Of a stretch of DNA of 64,000 bases, positions 15,955 through 24,207 are shown one piece after another (the first letter of the stretch is position 1; every line of letters begins with the position of its first letter). A program made the position numbers and the translations under genes. Source of the stretch: Crocinitomicaceae bacterium. Its GTDB lineage: Bacteria; Bacteroidota; Bacteroidia; Flavobacteriales_D; Crocinitomicaceae. The stretch is from assembly GCA_024643725.1 (NCBI GenBank), contig JAHEMJ010000012.1, positions 1-64,000 on the forward strand, given 5' to 3'. The notes below the pieces were generated by a model. That model saw only the letters and a program-made list of their open reading frames with translations, searched no databases and was not told where the DNA came from.

Positions 15955-16268
15955 CCTATCCGAGCGCAGCGAGGAGCCAACAGCAACCCATTAGCACATT
16001 AGCACATTAGCAAATTAGCACATTAGCATCCCGAAGTATCGGGACGAAGGGTCGGGACACATTAGCACATTAGCACATTAGCAAATTAGCAAATTAGCAA
16101 ATTAGCATCCCGAAGGGTCGGGACACATTAGCACATTAGCACATTAGCAAATTAGCAAATTAGCATCCCGAAGGGTCGGGACACGCATTAGCACATTGGC
16201 AAATTAGCAAATTAGCAAATTAGCACATTAGCAAATTAGCACATTAGCAAATTAGCAAATTAGCACAT
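15955..16268. repeat. Octamer tandem array with hairpins upstream of wzm
   Basis: Begins with TATCCGAGCGCAGCGAGGAG, followed by about 280 bases of ACATTAGC and AAATTAGC octamers broken by three hairpin modules starting at 16027 (double), 16106 and 16164. The distance 16106-16164 is 58, which fits an 18-base hairpin module plus five octamers. The array runs directly into the start codon of wzm. No gene is present in this 371-base stretch. Confidence 0.92.
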
Positions 16269-17140
16269 TGAAAACCATCAACGAACAAACGAACCACCAT
16301 TCACCAGATTGGGACCTCGTCATTGAACCACAAAGTTCTTTGTTCGACCTCAACCTAAAAGACGTCTGGCGCTACCGCGACCTTCTCTGGTTGTTGGTCA
16401 AGCGGGACTTCGTCTCTTTTTACAAGCAAACCATTCTAGGGCCGCTGTGGTTTTTCATACAGCCGCTCTTCACCACCATCATTTTTACGTTTGTGTTTGG
16501 TAACCTCGCGGGGCTCAGCACTGACGGCCTCCCGCAGCCGCTCTTCTACCTTGCTGGCATTACAGCCTGGAACTACTTTGCCGACTGCCTCACCAAAACC
16601 AGTACGGTGTTCAGAGACAACGCCAATATCTTCGGAAAGGTCTACTTTCCGCGGCTCATTATGCCGCTCTCAATTGTGGTGAGCAACCTGGTGCGCTTTG
16701 GCGTACAAATGCTGCTGTTTGTAGGCATGATGCTCTACTACGTAGCTGTTGGCGCCAAATTCGAGCTCACGCTTTGGGCGCTGCTCTTCCCCTTCCTGGT
16801 GCTGCTCATGGCGCTCTTGGGCTTGGGCCTTGGGCTGGTCATTACCGCACTGACCACCAAATACCGCGATTTGGCCTTTTTGATTACGTTTGGCGTACAA
16901 CTCATGATGTATGCCACCACCGTTATTTACCCATTGAGTGCCGCCCCCGCCAAATACCAATGGTTGGTAGCCCTCAACCCCATGACCGGCATCATAGAGA
17001 CCTTCCGCTACGGCTTTCTGGGCTCGGGCACCCACACGCTCTACTCCTTGGGCTACTCAGTGCTCGTTACGGTCATTTCTCTGATCCTCGGCGTACTGAT
17101 TTTTAACAAGACGGAGAAAACCTTTGTCGATACGGTATAA
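16268..17140 (+). CDS. wzm: ABC-2 type polysaccharide export permease (Wzm)
   Basis: 290 residues, six predicted membrane helices, with the family features DVWRYRDLLWLLVKRDFVSFYKQTILGPLWFFIQPL and ALNPMTGIIETFRYGF. It forms the inner-membrane channel for lipid-linked glycan with the ATPase Wzt at 18796. The start is a TTG whose first bases belong to the last octamer (ACATTG); the following MKTINEQ-like sequence suggests the original ATG was replaced by repeat sequence. It is unusual that wzm and wzt are separated by 1.65 kb holding a toxin-antitoxin remnant and repeats. G+C is higher than in the operon beyond wzt. Confidence 0.92.
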   Translation: MKTINEQTNHHSPDWDLVIEPQSSLFDLNLKDVWRYRDLLWLLVKRDFVSFYKQTILGPLWFFIQPLFTTIIFTFVFGNLAGLSTDGLPQPLFYLAGITAWNYFADCLTKTSTVFRDNANIFGKVYFPRLIMPLSIVVSNLVRFGVQMLLFVGMMLYYVAVGAKFELTLWALLFPFLVLLMALLGLGLGLVITALTTKYRDLAFLITFGVQLMMYATTVIYPLSAAPAKYQWLVALNPMTGIIETFRYGFLGSGTHTLYSLGYSVLVTVISLILGVLIFNKTEKTFVDTV

Positions 17141-17554
17141 TAAATCGACAAAATAAACTGTAAAACAATTCGTGAAAATTCTCGGAATTCGTAGCAAAAA
17201 ACAAAACTCTGCGCAACTCCTCAAACTCCGAGCTAATAACCGGTAAGCTCCACCGAGGAAAAGCGAACAATGAAGATTAAATAACGAAAAACAAACAGAT
17301 AAACAAGAATATATTATAATCATAACTGCTTAAACAAAAAGTTGTAATTATAATGATAGAAAACACATATTGTTATAAAGGTTTTTACCCTACAAAAACG
17401 ATCAACTTTAAAACAGAGAATGACCCTGAAGGGGTTGAATTTCAAAGAAACAATATACAAAACACAAAACTTATCCGAGCGTAGCGAGGAGCCAACTGCG
17501 CCACATAAACCCGATAAAAACCTCACAATCGTTTCGAATATTTCGAATAATTTG
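17141..17554. other. Spacer with dispersed repeats, no gene
   Basis: 414 bases without a credible gene. It contains GACCCTGAAGGGGTTGAAT at about 17422-17440 (a dispersed hairpin repeat also near 18603, 51737, 53205 and 53256) and TTATCCGAGCGTAGCGAGGA at about 17470-17489, the module that elsewhere precedes octamer arrays. Confidence 0.75.
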
Positions 17555-17562
17555 TAGATTTG
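17532..17562 (+). promoter_or_regulatory. Promoter and tandem operator of the antitoxin gene
   Basis: Two perfect tandem copies of TTTCGAATA (17532-17549), each holding the palindrome TTCGAA, lie just upstream of the -7 element TAGATTTG (17555-17562). Placement suggests autoregulation by the antitoxin. The -7 element also rules out the in-frame TTG at 17560 as start. Confidence 0.65.
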
Positions 17563-17577
17563 TACAAAATAGACAAA

Positions 17578-18033
17578 ATGACAGCGTATCAAGATTTTAT
17601 TAGACCGAGTAAAAAAGACCAAAAAACGGCCTCTGAATCTGTACATGCGTATGAAGCGATGGTCAGATCGTTAAAATCTTCGAATCCTATAGTAGATATT
17701 GAAGAAACAAAGGAGAAAATAAGAATTCCCAAATCGGCTCTTGAGTTATTGAGTACGATTTTAAAAGCCATGAGTGAGGGCCATCCAGTTTCGATCGTTC
17801 CTGTTGCAACCGAATTCACTACGCAAGCTGCAGCTGAATTTTTGGGATGTTCTCGACCACACATAGTGAAATTATTAGAAGAAGGTAAAATACCCTTCAC
17901 AAAAATTGGTCGTCACCGAAGAATAAAATTTGATGATCTACGACGTTATAACACACAGACGAAAGAAGATCAACAACAGCGACTTATTCAAATGATGAAA
18001 TCTGACGAAGAATCTGAATTGTATGGTGCATAG
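17578..18033 (+). CDS. Antitoxin with excisionase-type helix-turn-helix
   Basis: 151 residues from the ATG at 17578. The central segment FTTQAAAEFLGCSRPHIVKLLEEGKIPFTKIGRHRRIKFDDLRRY is an excisionase/MerR-like DNA-binding domain. In Bacteroidota and other groups this form is the antitoxin partner of a PIN-domain ribonuclease. Its stop overlaps the start of the PIN gene fragment by 11 bases, as in intact modules. A tandem operator and -7 element lie upstream. The gene looks intact although its toxin is broken, so it may persist as an orphan regulator. Confidence 0.85.
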   Translation: MTAYQDFIRPSKKDQKTASESVHAYEAMVRSLKSSNPIVDIEETKEKIRIPKSALELLSTILKAMSEGHPVSIVPVATEFTTQAAAEFLGCSRPHIVKLLEEGKIPFTKIGRHRRIKFDDLRRYNTQTKEDQQQRLIQMMKSDEESELYGA

Positions 18034-18315
18034 CGTTCGCTACACCCGCGTTTTGGATACAAATGTCATTTATCCGTTAGAAATACGCGATTTGTTACTT
18101 TGGTTTGCTCATTTTGAGTTATTTACCCCTAAATGGAGCGAAACGATTTTTGAAGAATGGGTAAACGTGATGAAATCTAAGGGTATTTCAGATAAGGAAA
18201 TAAAAAACGAGTGGACAATGTTGATTTAGCATTTCCTAATGCAAAAGTTTCGAATTACAAAGGATTGATTGCTAATTTGCCAATTTGCCAATGTGCCAGT
18301 GTGATAATGAGTTAA
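18023..18315 (+). pseudogene. PIN-domain toxin, frameshifted and truncated
   Basis: Starts normally with RVLDTNVIYPLEIRDLLLWFAHFELFTPKWSETIFEEWVNVM, a PIN domain N-terminus with its first acidic residue (DTN). The frame then ends at 18229. Adding one A to the A-run at about 18201-18206 restores KKRVDNVDLAFPNAKVSNYKGLI, the expected continuation. This homology stops at 18270, exactly where GCTAATTT octamers begin; the restored frame would stop at 18313-18315. The usual second half, with the remaining catalytic acids, is missing. It is therefore inactive unless the single-base loss is a sequencing error, and even then truncated. Confidence 0.85.
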
Positions 18316-18795
18316 TGCGTGTCCCGACCCTTCGGGATGCTAATGATTTGTTCGCTTCGCTAAACGTTTTTAGTTGAGCATACTTGGAACCACATCGCTG
18401 GGTAACTGAAAATGGAATGTGCTAATTTGCCAATTTGCCAATGTGCCAGTGTGATAATGAGTTAATGCGTGTCCCGACCCTTCGGGATGCCAATGATTTG
18501 TTCGCTTCGCAAATGGCTTAATGTTTACGGCAGAAATGAAACACAAAAAATATAAGTAGTTTAGATACTGACACTAGGTACAAGTTAGAAAAACTAGGAG
18601 TAATGACCCTGAAGGGGTTGAATTTATACAAAACACAAAACTTATCCGAGCGAAGCGAGGAGCCAACAGCACCCCATTAGCACATTAGCAAATTAGCTCA
18701 TTAGCACATTAACACATTAACACATTAGCATACTAGCACATTAACTCACTAGCAAATTAGCAAATTAGCACATTGGCAAATTAGCACATTAACCC
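18270..18795. repeat. Composite intergenic repeat before wzt
   Basis: GCTAATTT/GCCAATGT octamers begin at 18270 inside the toxin remnant, followed by a reverse-sense hairpin module (GTGTCCCGACCCTTCGGGAT) at about 18319 and again at about 18469. The segment 18489-18660 is a near copy (about 95 percent) of 51622-51791, containing ACCCTGAAGGGGTTGAAT and TTATCCGAGCG. From about 18676 to 18790 forward ACATTAGC-type octamers lead up to the wzt start. No gene lies here. Confidence 0.9.
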
Positions 18796-20061
18796 ATGAG
18801 CAACACAGCAATCAAAGTAGAAGACCTCTCCAAGATCTACCGCCTCGGCGAAATTGGCACCGGCACCATCTCCCGCGACATGGAGCGCTGGTTCAAGACG
18901 AAGGTCCTCAAACAAGAAGACCCCTTCCTCAAAATCGGTGAAACCAATGACCGCGCCAACAAAGGCAGCTCAGACATCGTCTATTCACTGCGCGACATCA
19001 ATTTCGAAATTGAGCAAGGCGACGCCGTAGGCATCATTGGCCGCAACGGCGCAGGCAAAAGCACCTTATTGAAAATACTCTCAAGAGTTACCACCCCCAC
19101 CACCGGCCGCATCAATATCAAAGGCCGCGTAGCTTCTTTATTGGAAGTAGGCACGGGCTTCCACCCGGAACTAACCGGAAGAGAAAATATCTACCTCAAC
19201 GGCGCCATCCTCGGCATGCGCAAAAGAGAGATAGACCGCAAGCTCGACGAAATCATCGACTTCAGCGGCGTTGAGCGCTACATTGACACACCGGTAAAGC
19301 GCTACTCATCTGGCATGTACGTAAGGTTGGCCTTTGCCGTAGCCGCCCACTTAGAAAGCGAAATATTGATCGTAGACGAAGTGCTCGCCGTAGGCGACGC
19401 GGAATTCCAAAAGAAATGCTTGGGCAAAATGGGCGAAGTAAGTAAGGGAGAGGGCAGGACGGTGTTGTTTGTGAGTCATAATATGGCGAGTATTAATGCC
19501 TTATGTTCTCGAGGCCTTTTCCTTGAAAATGGCTTGGTTAATCAGTTTGGTTCAGCTGATGAAATAGTTAAAAAATACCTTACAGATAATCAAATAACGA
19601 CAAATTATAGGGAGTTTAGTTATGCTCATGAGAAATTCGAGTTAAAATCAATTCTAGTAAAAAATCAAGGGTCCAATGATAACAATATTTATCGTGACAA
19701 AGAGATACATATTTCTTTTAGTTATGATAACTTTTCGAAAGAAGGGAAGACCTATTTTAATCTAAAATTCAAGAATGAATTAGGGGATTATTTTTTAGTC
19801 ACAACAAGTTTATTCCAGGATTTTGAATTAAAGTATGGAAGCAATACTGCTAAAATGATCATTCCAAAAAGATTTTTCAATGAAGGGACGTTTTTAATAG
19901 AGTTGATGATTATAAATTACTTGGAATCAGGTGGTTACACTACCTATTTCCATGATGCAGAACTTATGCAAATTGAATTTCTTCCAGAAAAAAAAGAGGT
20001 AGGTGCTTGGATGGGTAAAGAAGTTGGACAAATTACGCATACTTTTAATTGGACAATATGA
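18796..20061 (+). CDS. wzt: Polysaccharide ABC exporter ATPase (Wzt) with C-terminal glycan-recognition domain
   Basis: 421 residues. The nucleotide-binding domain has Walker A GRNGAGKST (82-90), signature YSSGMYVRLAFA (170-181), Walker B ILIVDEVLAVGD (190-201) and H-loop VSHNM. Residues about 255-421 form a beta-rich Wzt C-terminal domain, which in known systems binds the modified chain end and sets export specificity. The first 215 codons are GC-rich; from about 19440-19490 onward the DNA is AT-rich like the following operon, a mosaic boundary between conserved and variable parts. It overlaps the next gene at ATGA. An octamer array ends directly before its ATG. Confidence 0.94.
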   Translation: MSNTAIKVEDLSKIYRLGEIGTGTISRDMERWFKTKVLKQEDPFLKIGETNDRANKGSSDIVYSLRDINFEIEQGDAVGIIGRNGAGKSTLLKILSRVTTPTTGRINIKGRVASLLEVGTGFHPELTGRENIYLNGAILGMRKREIDRKLDEIIDFSGVERYIDTPVKRYSSGMYVRLAFAVAAHLESEILIVDEVLAVGDAEFQKKCLGKMGEVSKGEGRTVLFVSHNMASINALCSRGLFLENGLVNQFGSADEIVKKYLTDNQITTNYREFSYAHEKFELKSILVKNQGSNDNNIYRDKEIHISFSYDNFSKEGKTYFNLKFKNELGDYFLVTTSLFQDFELKYGSNTAKMIIPKRFFNEGTFLIELMIINYLESGGYTTYFHDAELMQIEFLPEKKEVGAWMGKEVGQITHTFNWTI

Positions 20062-21128
20062 TCCCCGTCACAAAATCATTCCTCCCTCCTCTATACGAAT
20101 ACATGGCTCAAGTCAAAAGAGCCTATGATAACGAATGGCTTACGAACCGTGGTGAGTTGGTTTTAGAATTAGAGCAAAAGTTAACGGATTATTTAGGCCT
20201 GGAGGATAGTAAAATCCTCATTACCAACAATGGCACGATCCCTTTACAAATTGCCCTTAAATTACTGGGTAATGGAGGTGAGATCATTACCACACCCTTT
20301 AGTTATATAGCTACAACTGCTACCATCGTTTGGGAAAGTTGCACACCCGTTTTTGTTGATATACATCCGGAGTACCTCACCATAGACGAAACAAAAATTG
20401 AAGCTGCGATTACGCCAAATACCACTTGTATTTTAGCAACGCATGTTTTTGGCAACCCTTGTAATATTGAGGCAATACAAGCAATTGCTGATAAGCACAA
20501 CTTAAAGGTGATCTATGATGCAGCCCATTGTTTTGGAGTCAAGTATAATGGGAAAAGTATTTTCGAATATGGAGATGTAAGCACCTGCAGTTTTCATGCA
20601 ACTAAATTATTTCATACCGGAGAAGGGGGAGCGTTGTTTTGTAAAGACCCTGAATTGTTTCATAAATTGTTTTACAGTCATAATTTTGGCCATAATGGCC
20701 CAAGCGACTTTCATGGAGTAGGCATCAACGGAAAAATCAGCGAACTACAAGCTGCAATGGGGTTATCTGTGTTACCTCATATGGATGAAATTTTAGAAAA
20801 ACGAAAGTCAATCATTGATCTTTACAACAAGACTATTGATTTCTCTAATTTCTCTACAATGAAAGTAAGGGAGCGTACAGAATGGAATTATAGTTATTAT
20901 CCTGTTATGTTTGATTCTGAAGAAACGTTGCTAAAGGTATTAGCAGATTTTAATGAAAATGATATTTTTCCGCGCAGGTATTTTTACCCATCGTTGAATA
21001 CGCTTAATTATGTTCAGAGTACTGAACTACTTGTTGCTGAAAGTATATCTCTAAGAGTACTTTGCTTACCATTGTATCATTCTTTAAATCATTCTATTGC
21101 AATTAATATTACCCAATTAATAAACTAG
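20058..21128 (+). CDS. DegT/DnrJ/EryC1 sugar aminotransferase
   Basis: 356 residues from the ATG at 20058, chosen because it makes an ATGA overlap with the wzt stop; a TTG at 20049 is the open-frame limit. PLP motifs are ITNNGTIPLQIAL, YDAAHCFGV (153-161) and the Schiff-base Lys183 in CSFHATKLFHTGEGGALF. It most resembles enzymes making 3- or 4-amino-6-deoxy dTDP-sugars (VioA/FdtB/RfbE-like), with an acetyltransferase directly downstream to acetylate the amine. No keto-isomerase is visible, so the exact sugar is uncertain. The dTDP-keto substrate could come from rfbB at the left edge. Confidence 0.85.
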   Translation: MIPVTKSFLPPLYEYMAQVKRAYDNEWLTNRGELVLELEQKLTDYLGLEDSKILITNNGTIPLQIALKLLGNGGEIITTPFSYIATTATIVWESCTPVFVDIHPEYLTIDETKIEAAITPNTTCILATHVFGNPCNIEAIQAIADKHNLKVIYDAAHCFGVKYNGKSIFEYGDVSTCSFHATKLFHTGEGGALFCKDPELFHKLFYSHNFGHNGPSDFHGVGINGKISELQAAMGLSVLPHMDEILEKRKSIIDLYNKTIDFSNFSTMKVRERTEWNYSYYPVMFDSEETLLKVLADFNENDIFPRRYFYPSLNTLNYVQSTELLVAESISLRVLCLPLYHSLNHSIAINITQLIN

Positions 21129-21136
21129 GAAATCAC

Positions 21137-21766
21137 ATGTTAATTATTGGCGCAAAAGGTTTCGCAAAAGAAGTTTTGGAGATATGTTTTCAAAATAATG
21201 CTATTGAAAATTTGGCTTTTTATGACGATATTAATGAAGAAATCGGAAGTACCTTGTTTCAGCAATTTCCTATTCTTAATTCAATTGAACAAGCTAAAAA
21301 ATATTTTGAAAAAACGGATAATAGGTTCACCATAGGAATTGGAAATCCTCATTTAAGATCGCAATTATTTGAAAAGTTCACATCTTTAGGTGGCGAAGTT
21401 TGTACTTTAATCAGCCCATTTGCAAGAATTGGGAATTATGGAAATTCAATGGGTGAGGGATGTATTATTTTGACGGCTTCAATACTTACAAATGATATTT
21501 TATTAGGAAAATGCGTTTTAATCAATTTATCTTGCACAATTGGCCATGATGTAAGAATAGGTGATTTTGTTGAAGTATGCCCTGGTGTAAATATTTCAGG
21601 GAATTGTAAAATTGGAAATTTTACATTTATTGGCACAAATTCTACAATTTTACCAGGTATTAAAATTGGTGAAAATGTAGTTATCGGTGCTGGCTCAGTT
21701 GTAACAAAGGATATTCCGGATAATTGCACAGCTGTAGGAATTCCGGCGAGGGTCATAAAACAATAA
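21137..21766 (+). CDS. PglD/NeuD-like sugar N-acetyltransferase
   Basis: 209 residues. It begins with MLIIGAKGFAKEVLEI, the N-terminal nucleotide-sugar-binding Rossmann-like domain of PglD, and continues as a left-handed beta-helix (LINLSCTIGHDVRIGDFVEVCPGVNISGNCKIGN, IKIGENVVIGAGSVVTKDIPDN). PglD uses acetyl-CoA to acetylate the 4-amino group of a UDP-sugar; the catalytic His is probably that in TIGHDVRIGD. Only nine bases after the aminotransferase, so these two steps form one unit. AT-rich like the rest of this operon block. Confidence 0.88.
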   Translation: MLIIGAKGFAKEVLEICFQNNAIENLAFYDDINEEIGSTLFQQFPILNSIEQAKKYFEKTDNRFTIGIGNPHLRSQLFEKFTSLGGEVCTLISPFARIGNYGNSMGEGCIILTASILTNDILLGKCVLINLSCTIGHDVRIGDFVEVCPGVNISGNCKIGNFTFIGTNSTILPGIKIGENVVIGAGSVVTKDIPDNCTAVGIPARVIKQ

Positions 21767-21787
21767 AATCCTCTTGATATTTAGGAA

Positions 21788-23110
21788 ATGAATACCAAAA
21801 TAGTTTCTGTAGTTATGATCACATATGGTCACAATCAATTTATACATCAAGCGATTGAAGGCGTATTAATGCAAAAATGTGATTTTGAAATTGAATTGAT
21901 TATTGCAAACGATTGTTCTCCGGATAACACAGATAAAGTGGTTGAAGGCATTCTCCAGAGACACCCAAATGCGAACTGGATTAATTACACGAAACATAGC
22001 GAAAACAAGGGCATGATGTCCAATTTCATTTGGGCATTGCAACAAGCTCAAAGTAAATATATAGCTCTTTGCGATGGTGACGATTACTGGACTGATCCGT
22101 TAAAGTTGCAAAAGCAGGTAGATTTTTTGGAGGGGAATTCTCATGTGTCTTCAGTTTGTACGAATGCGAGTTTTTCTGATGGACATGGTCAAGAAGGCTT
22201 TTTCTTTGATGCAGATGATTTTGCAACAACAGTCTATAAATTTAGGGCTGTATATGAAAAAAATATCTTTCCAACACTTACAGGAGTTTTTAAAAATACA
22301 GATTTATTTCAGTCCCAACTCAATACTGAGCTTCCTCTATTAGATTGGGCCTTAGTGGTAGGCTCAATGAATTTGGGAAGCGTGGTTCGCTTAAACATTG
22401 TTACAGCGCATTATAGAATTCATGATGGGGGTATATTTTCTCATAAGAGTCATGATGATCGATTGATGTCATATATTGTGACAGCAAATAATATATTGTC
22501 AAAAGCCAATATTAAACATAAAACTATTTTAGCGAATGAAAATAAAATCAAAGCGCGTTATTTAATAAAAAATTGGCTTTTGCAAAAAAATATTCGTGCT
22601 CTAATAACACATTCAGTTCAATTATTGCGACCATTTTTATTTTCAAGTAGTCTAAATTATATACATAAAAAATTCAAGAATGTTAAGTTTGTCATTGATA
22701 ATGGCTGTTCAATTGAAATTGGAGATAATGTTAGATTCCGTCATTTTAACTCAATTATTATAAAGAATCACGGAGAACTTACAATTGGCAATAATTGTTT
22801 TTTCAATAGCTATACCTCAATAAATTGTTTAGATTCAATCCGAATTGGAGACAATTCAATATTTGGGGAAGGGGTCAAAATTTATGACCATAATCATGAA
22901 TATAACTTTGTTTCTTCCGAAAGGGATTATTCAAATTACAAAACTGGTTCTATAGAAATAGGAAGGAATTGTTGGATTGCTAGCAATGTTGTCATTTTGG
23001 CCGGAGTGAAAATTGGAGATAATGTAGTAATTGGCGCTGGTTGTTTAATTCGCAAAGATGTACCTTCAAATTCTATTCTAAAGAATAAGCAAGATATAAT
23101 TACAGAATGA
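21788..23110 (+). CDS. Fusion of GT2 glycosyltransferase and hexapeptide acyltransferase
   Basis: 440 residues. Residues 1 to about 260 are a GT-A family 2 transferase (VSVVMITYGHNQFIHQAIEGVL, ANDCSPDNT, DxD-type CDGDDYWTDPLKLQKQV). After a linker, residues about 295-440 form a left-handed beta-helix acyltransferase of the WbbJ/maltose-acetyltransferase type (IGDNVRFRHFN, the catalytic YDHNHEYNF, GRNCWIASNVVILAGVKIGDNVVIGAG). A single protein would thus add a sugar and acetylate the product, which is unusual since these are normally separate genes. The continuous frame and overlaps with neighbours argue against an assembly artefact. Confidence 0.85.
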   Translation: MNTKIVSVVMITYGHNQFIHQAIEGVLMQKCDFEIELIIANDCSPDNTDKVVEGILQRHPNANWINYTKHSENKGMMSNFIWALQQAQSKYIALCDGDDYWTDPLKLQKQVDFLEGNSHVSSVCTNASFSDGHGQEGFFFDADDFATTVYKFRAVYEKNIFPTLTGVFKNTDLFQSQLNTELPLLDWALVVGSMNLGSVVRLNIVTAHYRIHDGGIFSHKSHDDRLMSYIVTANNILSKANIKHKTILANENKIKARYLIKNWLLQKNIRALITHSVQLLRPFLFSSSLNYIHKKFKNVKFVIDNGCSIEIGDNVRFRHFNSIIIKNHGELTIGNNCFFNSYTSINCLDSIRIGDNSIFGEGVKIYDHNHEYNFVSSERDYSNYKTGSIEIGRNCWIASNVVILAGVKIGDNVVIGAGCLIRKDVPSNSILKNKQDIITE

Positions 23111-24207
23111 ATCTAGTATTAATAACACCAAATATTAACGCTGCTACTGAATCATTCATTCAAGAGCATATAAGTAACCTAAATCCAATAAAAGTAATAA
23201 CCGGTGGATATCTGCCATGTAATGATGCAAAAGGGCGCTATATAAATAGCTCATCTGTCAATTTTTTTTTTAAAACAATCTCTTTTTTTTTTAGGGATAG
23301 GAAAAAAGTATTCTTTTATCTTAGTATTAGCTGGTTTTTACTAAAAAATTACCCTAGAAAAAATGTGGTTATATTAATTGAGTATGGTACAGTGGCGCAT
23401 TCATTTGCAAATTTATTAGAAAAATTAAAAATGGATTATTACGTTCATTTTCATGGTTACGATGCTTCTGTTTTTGATTTTGCTAATTATAATTTTTATG
23501 AACATGTTATAAAGTCTGCTAAAGGTGTTTTTGCTGTTTCTAATGAGATGAGAACTGACTTGTTGCAAATAGGTTTTTCTCCCAAACAGATATACTTAAA
23601 TCCATATGGACCTAGAAAGATATTCAAAGAATGCGTGCCGGAATACAATTCAAAACTCATATTTTCAATGGGTAGATTTGTAGAAAAGAAGGCGCCATAC
23701 AACATAGTATTATCATTTGCCGAAGTTTTGAAATCTGTACCAGAAGCAAAATTAATTATGGCTGGTGAAGGGCCGCTTCTTGATCTTTGTGTTCGTCTCT
23801 CTAAGTCATTGGGAATACAAGAAAGTATTTCTTTTGTTGGCAGTGTAACTTCAATGGATACCATTAGGTTCTTTAATATTTGTCACATATTTGTCCAGCA
23901 TTCAGTTGTAGCCCATAATGGCGATAAAGAAGGACTTCCTCTTGCGATTTTAGAAGCTCAATTAGCTTCTATACCAGTTATAGCAACAGCTCATAGCGGC
24001 ATTCCTGATTTAATTAAGGATGGGATAAATGGGTTTTTAATACAAGAAAATGATATAGCATCGTTTGCGAAAAAGATAGTTTTTCTGTTAAATAATCCCA
24101 CTCTAGCAAGAGAGATGGGCGCTTGTGGAAAAGCCATTGTAGAAAAAAGTTTTACTATCGATAATCACATTTCAAAAATATCAAAAATTATCTATGGGAA
24201 GAAGTGA
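23107..24207 (+). CDS. Glycosyltransferase family 4
   Basis: 366 residues, GT-B fold. The C-terminal half has FSMGRFVEKKAPYNIVLSFAEVL, AGEGPLLD and the E-x7-E motif in EGLPLAILEAQ, typical of retaining GT4 enzymes; the N-terminal half has HFHGYDASVFD. The acceptor and donor cannot be deduced. It starts inside the stop of the previous gene (ATGA) and overlaps the next by 14 bases, showing one transcript. The second half resembles colanic-acid-type WcaL/WcaC transferases. Confidence 0.87.
   Translation: MNLVLITPNINAATESFIQEHISNLNPIKVITGGYLPCNDAKGRYINSSSVNFFFKTISFFFRDRKKVFFYLSISWFLLKNYPRKNVVILIEYGTVAHSFANLLEKLKMDYYVHFHGYDASVFDFANYNFYEHVIKSAKGVFAVSNEMRTDLLQIGFSPKQIYLNPYGPRKIFKECVPEYNSKLIFSMGRFVEKKAPYNIVLSFAEVLKSVPEAKLIMAGEGPLLDLCVRLSKSLGIQESISFVGSVTSMDTIRFFNICHIFVQHSVVAHNGDKEGLPLAILEAQLASIPVIATAHSGIPDLIKDGINGFLIQENDIASFAKKIVFLLNNPTLAREMGACGKAIVEKSFTIDNHISKISKIIYGKK

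Noticed and set aside
16670..17035. 121-codon minus-strand frame inside wzm
   Set aside because: It is antisense to a clear permease gene, low-complexity (Gln/His/Gly-rich), and without family resemblance.
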